From JAIVJN01 sp036732565 (GTDB lineage Bacteria; Acidobacteriota; Vicinamibacteria; Vicinamibacterales; UBA2999), in contig DAINCF010000023.1 of NCBI GenBank assembly GCA_036732565.1, positions 1 to 25,956 of the forward strand: a stretch of DNA of 25,956 nucleotides. The letters are read 5' to 3'. This document shows positions 1 through 5,992 of this stretch, piece after piece. The translations under genes were made by a program, and so were the position numbers. The notes under the pieces are model-generated. The model did not search any database, was not told where the DNA came from, and saw nothing but the letters and a program-made list of their open reading frames with translations. Position 1 is the first letter of the stretch. Each line of letters opens with the position of its first letter.

Positions 1-151
1 CGACCCGACGGGCCGCGTCGCGTACGCATCGAGCGATCGTGCGAAGACCCAGCCACATCAACGTCTCTCCGAGCCGGTCCTCGAACGAGGACCAAAGGAC
101 GTCGTGCGCGTACGCCGTGGTGACGAGGGACCCCGAGATGCCGGGCAACAT
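1..151 (-). CDS. N-terminal fragment of an unidentified gene linked to the helicase
   Basis: An open frame starts with ATG at 151-149 and runs without a stop to the window edge (50 codons seen, starting MLPGISGSLVTTAYAHDVLW). The start lies 4 bases after the TGA of the helicase gene, and a GGAG about 10 bases upstream, inside the helicase 3' end, can serve as ribosome binding site. The close spacing suggests an operon and translational coupling. The visible residues contain no motif I recognise. Helicases of this kind are often followed by a large DNA methyltransferase or another nucleic-acid enzyme, but nothing here proves that. The frame could also be chance, since it is short and cut. Confidence 0.5.
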   Translation of the reverse strand, partial: MLPGISGSLVTTAYAHDVLWSSFEDRLGETLMWLGLRTIARCVRDAARRV

Positions 152-155
152 GGAC

Positions 156-2558
156 TCAGGACTCCAGCCATGCGCCGATCAGCACCGGATCGACCATCGT
201 GAGCGTATCGAAGCCTCGAACGACGCGCTCGACGCGCTCGAGATGACGTCGATGGATCTCCTGAACGGCGGACCGCTCAGCGGCCAACCCAGACGATCGG
301 TCGTCGAACAGCGCGGGCTGATAGAGCTGGCGGCCCTCGACCGTCCAGGCCGCCGAGAGAGCGGCGACGCGCGTGCCGATCGCATTCGCGAAATCGCGCG
401 TCGTCTCGCGAGTGGATTGCAAGGCGCTGTCCGCCGTCGCTGTCACGATGTCCCGCGTGGCGAGTGCGTTGGTGACGTCGCGAAGCGCGGCGGACAACGC
501 CCGCGAGGCCGACGGCAAGGGAGACACCAGCGCGATCGAGACCGGCACCACCATGCTGGCAACCGCTCGACCGCTCGGGTCGGCGAGCGTCACTTGAAAT
601 GCGCAAAGCAGCGTCGCTTTGGGACACGGTCCCCGTGAGCGCCGCGGCACGGCGACGGGTATCGTGTTCGACGATCCGCGCAGGTCGCCGTTCGCTCGGC
701 GCAGGTGCGCGAGTCGTCTCAACGGCTCCACCCGGTGCACCTCGTCGAGGGCGAGGGGTACCTCGGTGCTTGACCACTCAGGAGGGTCGAGCGATGGCAG
801 CGGCGATTCGCCCAGCACCGCTTCGGCCACTCGCGCGTCGAACGCTGTCGTCGTCGAGCTCGACATCGCTGCCCGCGCCGCACGGCGATGGAGATGGGCC
901 AGCACCGTCTGCTCGATCGATCCGGCGTGCATGAGGTGCACGGCATGAACCGGTCGCTGCTGCCCGATCCGATCGACTCGCCCGATCCGCTGCTCGAGAC
1001 GCAAGGGGTTCCACGGCAGCTCGTTGGTGATGACCATCCGGCACCGTGCGTGAAGATTCAGTCCTTCGCCACCGGTGTCTGTGGCCAGGAGCAATATCGC
1101 GGGACCGTTCACGAATGCCGCGGTGGCCGCGCGGCGCACGGCCGGTGACAGCCCACCGTGCAGGGTCGCCACCGGCAGCAGCGGCGCGAAGCGGGCGCGG
1201 AGGGCCTCGATGGTGTCCCGATACTCGCTGAAGACGATCACGGGCTCGCGGACGCGATCGAGAAGCCGTCGAATCCACGCAGGCTTCGCCGCTGACGATC
1301 GCGCACGATACGCGAGCTCGATCAGGCGGTCGATCCGGCCACGTTCCTCGTCCATCCGCTGCAGGCCCGGCGCCATCAGCACGCCCGCCGCCTCGTCACC
1401 ATCGGCCTCGTCGAGCTCCTCCCATGGCAGCGTGGCGTCGGCGGCTGGTTCGGGCGGACCATCGGAGAGCATACGCTGGCGACGGAGGAGGGTGGCTAGG
1501 ACGGCCTCGGGACTGGATGCCGCGCGGCGGGAGAGAACGATGGCCACCAACCGTGCGGCCGCATCCGTCACGCCGCGATCGCGCCAGATGGCCTTCGCGT
1601 AGCTCTGCACCTCATTCAGCAGCGCTGATTCCGTGTCCGACGTGCGGACGGCCACGAGCCTGGTCCTCGTCTCCCGCTCGTGGCGAGGACTGCGGCGACG
1701 GAAGACACTCAGCGAGTCCTCTCCGACGCTGCCGAGCCTCGAGAGGTAGGCAAACGCCTGATCATCTCCAGAATGCGGTGTCGCGGTGATCAAGATGACC
1801 CATGGCGTGCGTCGTGCGAGGCGCTCGACCACTGCTCCACGATCGGACCCGGGCGTCAGGTGATGCGCTTCGTCGACGATCAGAACATCGAACGGCACCC
1901 GATCGACGGCCGTCACGATCTCGACGCGCTTCACGAGATCGATCGATGAGATGACGATGGGTGAGCCTGCCCAGGGGCTGACGTCAGCGGGAAGGCTGGC
2001 CGCTTCACGCGCCAAGGCGGTCTGATCGAGGATCGTCGGGCTCAGCCCGAATCGGGTCGCGAGCTCGTCCGCCCATTGCGCTCGAAGACCCGCCGGCGTG
2101 AGGACCAACGCGCGATCGACCAAGCCGCGCGCGACGAGCTCCGCGAGAATGAGGCCGGCCTGGATCGTCTTTCCGAGCCCGACCGCGTCGGCGAGCAGCA
2201 CGCGGGTGGCGCCGCCGAGCACGGCCAGGACGGGCTCGAGCTGCCACCGCAGCACTGTGAGGTTGGCCGTCGCCGCCGTCCAACACGCCCGCCAGGGGTG
2301 CGAGGCGAGGACCGCATCGGCAACGTGTCGAGCGACGGACACCCGGCCAGCCAGACGAATTCGCGGCTGTCGCCGCTCTGTGACGGCGTGATCGAACGGC
2401 GTCAGCACGCGGAGCGTCTCGCCGAGGTCGCCGCGATCAATGCCCTGCAGGGTGACGAGCGCGCACCGCTCGAAGCGGCGGACGTCAATCAGCCGCCATC
2501 GACGTCCACGCACGTCTGCGAGGACGCCCAACGCCGGTTCGGTTCGCGGATTCTGCAT
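156..2558 (-). CDS. SNF2/RapA-type DEAD/DEAH-box helicase
   Basis: An 800-residue superfamily 2 ATPase. Numbered from the chosen start, the Walker A motif ADAVGLGKT is at 124-132, the DEAH box at 229-232, motif III TATPH near 258-262, and the C-terminal helicase half carries GGEGLNL near 496-502 and motif VI RIGRVDRIGQ at 524-533. The last motif and the spacing fit the SNF2/RapA branch, whose members translocate on duplex DNA or displace bound proteins. The C-terminal 200 residues have no domain I can name. I chose the ATG at 2558 because GAGGGG lies 7 bases before it. An in-frame ATG at 2633 would add 25 residues without a good ribosome site. The gene is followed 4 bases later by the fragment at 1-151. 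A role in phage defence or restriction is possible for such pairs but is inference. Confidence 0.85.
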   Translation of the reverse strand: MQNPRTEPALGVLADVRGRRWRLIDVRRFERCALVTLQGIDRGDLGETLRVLTPFDHAVTERRQPRIRLAGRVSVARHVADAVLASHPWRACWTAATANLTVLRWQLEPVLAVLGGATRVLLADAVGLGKTIQAGLILAELVARGLVDRALVLTPAGLRAQWADELATRFGLSPTILDQTALAREAASLPADVSPWAGSPIVISSIDLVKRVEIVTAVDRVPFDVLIVDEAHHLTPGSDRGAVVERLARRTPWVILITATPHSGDDQAFAYLSRLGSVGEDSLSVFRRRSPRHERETRTRLVAVRTSDTESALLNEVQSYAKAIWRDRGVTDAAARLVAIVLSRRAASSPEAVLATLLRRQRMLSDGPPEPAADATLPWEELDEADGDEAAGVLMAPGLQRMDEERGRIDRLIELAYRARSSAAKPAWIRRLLDRVREPVIVFSEYRDTIEALRARFAPLLPVATLHGGLSPAVRRAATAAFVNGPAILLLATDTGGEGLNLHARCRMVITNELPWNPLRLEQRIGRVDRIGQQRPVHAVHLMHAGSIEQTVLAHLHRRAARAAMSSSTTTAFDARVAEAVLGESPLPSLDPPEWSSTEVPLALDEVHRVEPLRRLAHLRRANGDLRGSSNTIPVAVPRRSRGPCPKATLLCAFQVTLADPSGRAVASMVVPVSIALVSPLPSASRALSAALRDVTNALATRDIVTATADSALQSTRETTRDFANAIGTRVAALSAAWTVEGRQLYQPALFDDRSSGLAAERSAVQEIHRRHLERVERVVRGFDTLTMVDPVLIGAWLES

Positions 2559-2652
2559 CCCTTGACCCCTCATGACGTCGCAAGAACTGCGCAAAACTGC
2601 CCCGAGCGGCGCCGTGAGCAGGTAATGAGGCAAGCGGAATGCCGTTCCGAGG

Positions 2653-2682
2653 TTGACGCCGACACGCCTCCTGGGTTCTGAT
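2653..2682 (+). promoter_or_regulatory. sigma-70-type promoter of the thrA leader
   Basis: TTGACG at 2653-2658 and TCTGAT at 2677-2682 are separated by 18 bases, matching the -35 consensus in 5 of 6 positions and the -10 consensus in 4 of 6. The predicted transcription start, near 2689, falls at or just before the ATG at 2690. The leader could therefore be read from a leaderless mRNA. The position, directly before the Thr-rich leader frame and divergent from the helicase gene, supports the call. No start site has been mapped. Confidence 0.5.
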
Positions 2683-2689
2683 AGCGGCC

Positions 2690-2821
2690 ATGGTTCTGGC
2701 GCATCCGACTCTCGCTCGCACGTCTGCCGCGTCGGCGGCGGTGCGTACGTGCGCCATGACCCTGATTACGTCGACCATGATTTCGACCACGATCGTGGTG
2801 CGGACGCGCGTCAGGAGCTAA
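2690..2821 (+). CDS. thrL: Threonine/isoleucine-rich leader peptide of thrA attenuator
   Basis: A small frame ends with TAA at 2819-2821, about 90 bases before thrA. Its second half reads MTLITSTMISTTIVVRT then RVRS. From the internal ATG at 2756 there are 21 residues, with six threonine and three isoleucine codons. This is the same logic as enterobacterial ThrL, whose Thr and Ile codons sense charged tRNA for the aspartokinase-homoserine dehydrogenase operon. Two starts are possible: ATG 2690 (43 residues), which sits at the predicted transcription start and would be leaderless, or ATG 2756, with only a weak purine-rich stretch before it. The Thr-rich part is the same in both. The name is by analogy, since sequence similarity cannot be judged at this length. 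Confidence 0.65.
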   Translation: MVLAHPTLARTSAASAAVRTCAMTLITSTMISTTIVVRTRVRS

Positions 2822-2858
2822 CCTTCAATGACCGCCCCGCACCCGAGACCGGGTGCGG
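2786..2858 (+). promoter_or_regulatory. Four-segment transcription attenuator of thrA
   Basis: Three mutually exclusive pairings can be drawn. Segment 1, ACCAC (2786-2790), pairs with GTGGT (2795-2799). Segment 2, GGTGCGG (2797-2803), pairs with segment 3, CCGCACC (2837-2843). Segment 3, extended to CCGCACCCG (2837-2845), pairs perfectly over nine bases with segment 4, CGGGTGCGG (2850-2858), closing an AGAC loop. Segment 1 contains the adjacent Thr codons ACC and ACG of the leader peptide. A ribosome stalled there would favour 2:3 and prevent 3:4, while one that reaches the stop codon would free 3:4. The weak point is that no T-run follows 2858, so 3:4 may terminate weakly or with Rho, or act on translation. 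Confidence 0.6.
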
Positions 2859-2914
2859 AGTAGCGAGTCTCCCCATCCGAATCCGAGCGCGGGGCTTCTG
2901 TTCAGGAGCCTTGC

Positions 2915-5581
2915 ATGTCTTCGTCGTCGCTTCCCGTCCCGCCTGCGCTTCGCTTCGGCCAGCCGGGCTTTTCCACTCGCGTCGGCAAGCCACGTTCTGC
3001 GCATGGTGTGAGCGAGGCTCCGCCAGCCCGCCTCGCCGAAGCGGAGCGAAGGCGGGTGCGCGCGCACAAGTTCGGCGGCTCCAGCCTGGCCGATGCCGCG
3101 TGCCTTCGCCACGTCGCCAGCCTGCTGCGCGATGAGCAATTGTCGGCCGGCGCCCTGAGCGACGATCGAACGGCGCTGGCACAAGTCGTTGTCGCCTCGG
3201 CGATGTACAAGACCACCGACGCGTTGATCGAGCTGGTCGATGCAGCCCAGCAGGCTTCGGACTGGCAGTCGAAGCTGGTGGCACTGCGTGAGCGCCACCT
3301 CGGCGTCGCGAGCGATCTGGATCCCGACGATCGCTCCCGGGTCGGCGCCTGGCTCGCCGTGGAATTTGCGACGCTGGCCTCGCAGATGGCGGCCCTCGCG
3401 AGCGGCCATGGTGACGCCGCACGGCTGCTCGATCGTGTGCAGGGGCTTGGCGAGGTGTGGTCTTCGCGCCTGCTGCACTGCACGCTGGGCGGGCAGGCCG
3501 AGGGCTGGGCCTGGCTCGACGCGCGCGAGGTGCTGACCGTCGATCGGTCCGAGCTTGGCGTCCACGTCGACTGGCCTCGCACCCGCGTCCGTCTCGAGCG
3601 ATGGCGCTACGCCCACCCTCAGCGCAACCTCGTCGTCACCGGGTTCATCGCCAGCGATCTGGATGGCAGGGCCACGACCCTTGGCCGCAATGGCAGCGAT
3701 CATTCAGGATCGATCTTCGCCGTGTTGTTCGGCGCGGACACGCTCGACATCTGGACAGACGTGGATGGCGTCCTCTCGGCCGATCCGCGACTCGTGCCCG
3801 ACGCGGTGTCAGTGCCGGTGATGTCGTACGAGGAGGCGTGCGAGCTCGCGTATTTCGGCGCGAAGGTAATTCACCCGCAGACGCTGGGGCCGGCGATGCA
3901 GCACAGCCTCGAGGTGCGCATCCGCAACACGTTCCAACCGGATCGAGTGGGGACGGTGATCGGAGCCGCGGCTGCGACCTCGAAGCCGCACTCCGCTCCG
4001 GTGAAAGGGCTCAGCCTTGTTTCCGATCTGGCCGTCCTCGAAGTCAGCGGCGCGGGGATGATCGGCGTGCCTGGCACGGCGGAGCGTGTCTTCGCGGCGC
4101 TGCATGGCGCCGGGATCTCCATCGTGATGATCTCCCAGGGCTCATCCGAGCATTCGATCTGCTGCGTGATTCGGGAGGCGCAGGCGGCCGAGGCGGAACG
4201 GGCCCTGCGGGATCGGTTTGCCGCCGAGATCGAGGCCGGGCACGTCGAGGGAGTGCGCGTCAGCAATGGCATCAGCGTGCTGGCCGCGGTGGGCGACGGC
4301 ATGGCCGGCACGCCGGGGGTCGCGGCACGGCTCTTCGGTGGTCTGGCGCGCGCGCAGGTGAACATCCGCGCCATCGCGCAGGGATCGTCCGAGCGGAACA
4401 TCTCGGTCGCGATCGCGAGCGCGGACGCCGCGCGGGGATTGCGGGCCGCGCACGCGCAGTTCTGGTTGTCGCCGCAGACCGTCTCGATCGGCGTCATCGG
4501 CCCTGGCAACGTTGGACGAGCGTTCCTGCGGCAACTGGCCGAGGCCACGCCCCGCTTGCTGCGCGACTCGAGCCTCGATCTGCGCGTCCGTGCCATCGCG
4601 GACAGCACACGCATGCGGCTGGTCGACGGGGCGTTCGCGCCGGAGGCGTTGATGTCCGACAGCATTGGGAGAGACGGGGCCAACGCCTCGCGTGCGGCGA
4701 GCGAAGAGGCGACTGACCTCGATCGCTTCGAGCACCACGTCAAAACCGACCATCTCCCGCACGCGCTCATCGTCGACTGCAGCGCCAGTTCCGCGGTCGC
4801 CGATCGCTACGCGCGATGGATGGCGGCCGGGATTCATGTCGTGACGCCGAACAAGCAGGCGGCCAGCGGATCGTGGGAGCGCTACTGCGCGATCCGTCAG
4901 GCCGGGCAGGCCAGCGGTGCACGGTTTCGATATGAGGCGACGGTCGGGGCTGGCCTTCCGATCGTCCAGACGCTGCGAAGCCTGCTCGACACCGGAGACG
5001 AGTTGTACGCCATCGAGGGCATGCTCTCGGGGACGCTGGCGTGGTTGTTCAACAGCTACGACGGCAGCCGGCCGTTCTCGGCGCTCGTGCGTGAGGCTCA
5101 TCACCTCCGCTACACCGAGCCGGATCCGCGCGACGATCTGAGTGGTCTCGACGTCGCCCGCAAGCTCGTGATCCTCGCGCGCGAAGCGGGCTGGCCGCTG
5201 AGCCTGGACGAGGTGGAGGTGGAAAGCCTGGCGCCGGAGTCGTTGCGGGACGTCAGCCCGTCGGCGTTTCTCGAGCGGGTCGAGGCGATGGATGCGCGGA
5301 TGGCCGCGCGGCTGTCAGATGCGCAGGCGCAACGGGGACATCTGCGGTATCTCGCGCATCTCGACAAGCGAGGCCGCGCCGCCGTCGGCCTCCGTGTCGT
5401 GCCGTCGAATCACCCCTGCGCGCACACGCAGTTGACGGACAACCTGGTGCAGTTCAGCACCAGGCGTTACGTTGACAACCCGCTGGTGGTCCAGGGACCG
5501 GGTGCAGGTCCCGAGGTGACCGCGGCAGGCGTGTTCGGCGACGTCCTGCAAGTCGCCTTGGCTCTCGGCGCGAGGTTGTGA
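2915..5581 (+). CDS. thrA: Bifunctional aspartokinase / homoserine dehydrogenase
   Basis: An 888-residue fusion that catalyses the first and third steps of the aspartate pathway toward threonine and methionine. The aspartokinase part opens at KFGGSS (residues 52-57) and includes GRNGSDHSG, the IWTDVDGV motif and YFGAKVIHP. Two ACT-like regulatory segments follow (around 360-510), with the QGSSE motif appearing twice. The homoserine dehydrogenase part starts at the nucleotide-binding GPGNVG near 527 and includes VTPNKQA and YTEPDPRDDLSG. The order and total length match Escherichia coli ThrA. ATG 2915 has AGGAG six bases before it. An in-frame GTG at 3056 would give the usual short N-terminus (MRAHKFGGSS); the extra 47 residues are largely encoded by an inverted-repeat element. 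thrB and thrC are not adjacent. Confidence 0.95.
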   Translation: MSSSSLPVPPALRFGQPGFSTRVGKPRSAHGVSEAPPARLAEAERRRVRAHKFGGSSLADAACLRHVASLLRDEQLSAGALSDDRTALAQVVVASAMYKTTDALIELVDAAQQASDWQSKLVALRERHLGVASDLDPDDRSRVGAWLAVEFATLASQMAALASGHGDAARLLDRVQGLGEVWSSRLLHCTLGGQAEGWAWLDAREVLTVDRSELGVHVDWPRTRVRLERWRYAHPQRNLVVTGFIASDLDGRATTLGRNGSDHSGSIFAVLFGADTLDIWTDVDGVLSADPRLVPDAVSVPVMSYEEACELAYFGAKVIHPQTLGPAMQHSLEVRIRNTFQPDRVGTVIGAAAATSKPHSAPVKGLSLVSDLAVLEVSGAGMIGVPGTAERVFAALHGAGISIVMISQGSSEHSICCVIREAQAAEAERALRDRFAAEIEAGHVEGVRVSNGISVLAAVGDGMAGTPGVAARLFGGLARAQVNIRAIAQGSSERNISVAIASADAARGLRAAHAQFWLSPQTVSIGVIGPGNVGRAFLRQLAEATPRLLRDSSLDLRVRAIADSTRMRLVDGAFAPEALMSDSIGRDGANASRAASEEATDLDRFEHHVKTDHLPHALIVDCSASSAVADRYARWMAAGIHVVTPNKQAASGSWERYCAIRQAGQASGARFRYEATVGAGLPIVQTLRSLLDTGDELYAIEGMLSGTLAWLFNSYDGSRPFSALVREAHHLRYTEPDPRDDLSGLDVARKLVILAREAGWPLSLDEVEVESLAPESLRDVSPSAFLERVEAMDARMAARLSDAQAQRGHLRYLAHLDKRGRAAVGLRVVPSNHPCAHTQLTDNLVQFSTRRYVDNPLVVQGPGAGPEVTAAGVFGDVLQVALALGARL
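2941..3053. repeat. Inverted-repeat element in the 5' end of thrA
   Basis: The arms 2941-2959 (GCCTGCGCTTCGCTTCGGC) and 3035-3053 (the reverse complement at 17 of 19 positions) enclose about 75 bases. The right arm also forms a local hairpin with CCCGCC on its left side. The element lies between the ribosome site and start codon of thrA on one side and the conserved aspartokinase start on the other. It is open in the thrA frame and encodes Ala/Arg/Glu-rich sequence typical of translated repeats. It looks like an insertion that the gene has absorbed. No second full copy is in the window. Confidence 0.6.
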
Positions 5582-5594
5582 TCTCTCCACCGAC

Positions 5595-5622
5595 GTAGGG
5601 GCGGTTCGCGAACCGCCCTTAC
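5595..5622. repeat. 28-base palindrome, copy 1 (convergent gene ends)
   Basis: The half-site GTAGGGGCGGTTCG is followed by its reverse complement with one mismatch (T at 5619). The element sits between the ends of the convergent genes thrA and the small exported protein. Read on the minus strand, its second to fourth bases are the TAA stop of the latter gene. It probably folds as a hairpin in both transcripts and may end transcription from both sides, though no T-run follows. Confidence 0.8.
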
Positions 5623-5945
5623 TCCTGTTGCTTCTTGTCGATCTTGGTCGGCTCGATCCACTGCTTGCCGTCGCGCTCGAACGACGTGCCCGTCACGGTC
5701 GCCGGGATCTGTAAGGTGCAGGCCTCTTCTCCCTTCGTCGTCTCGTTCTTGGCGATGTAGTACTCGATCGTCTCGCCCTTGGCGTTCTTGACGAGAAGGA
5801 CATCCTGACAGGCTTTCGCGTCGGGCTTCTTCAACCCGCAGAGGGCACAGACGAGCGTGCCCGTCCAGGTCTCTTCGGCGACGAGGGGCGCGGCGAACGC
5901 GAGCGTCCACACGAGCGCAAGGCCGGTGGCAACGATTTTCAGCAT
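5619..5945 (-). CDS. Small exported protein with CxxC motif, function unknown
   Basis: A 108-residue protein with a clear signal peptide (MLKIVATGLALVWTLAFAAP, cleavage probably after VAEE or LVA near residue 23). The mature part has VCALCGLKK with a CxxC pair near 33-36, a third cysteine in AKACQDV and a fourth in EEACTLQ, followed by a conserved-looking PATVTGTSFERDGKQWIEPTK ending. I recall small periplasmic proteins of this layout in Acidobacteriota and Planctomycetota, without a known function. A beta-barrel fold with disulfides or a bound metal is possible. The stop codon lies within palindrome copy 1. The next gene on this strand, the M14 peptidase, is 47 bases upstream, so co-transcription is possible. 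Confidence 0.8.
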   Translation of the reverse strand: MLKIVATGLALVWTLAFAAPLVAEETWTGTLVCALCGLKKPDAKACQDVLLVKNAKGETIEYYIAKNETTKGEEACTLQIPATVTGTSFERDGKQWIEPTKIDKKQQE

Positions 5946-5992
5946 GATCGTCTCCCGATGCAGGCGGGCCTCAAGACCCGTCTCTACCGATG

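Noticed and set aside
2837..2858. A plain intrinsic terminator for an upstream gene
   Set aside because: No plus-strand gene other than the leader peptide precedes it and there is no T-run. Segment 3 also pairs with the leader at 2797-2803, which fits an attenuator.
2828..2863. An 11-codon frame after the thrA leader peptide (MTAPHPRPGAE) with AGGAG about ten bases upstream
   Set aside because: It lies wholly across the 3:4 attenuator stem, has no Thr or Ile run, and the AGGAG overlaps the end of the Thr-rich leader frame. Its translation cannot be excluded, but the attenuator explains the sequence better.
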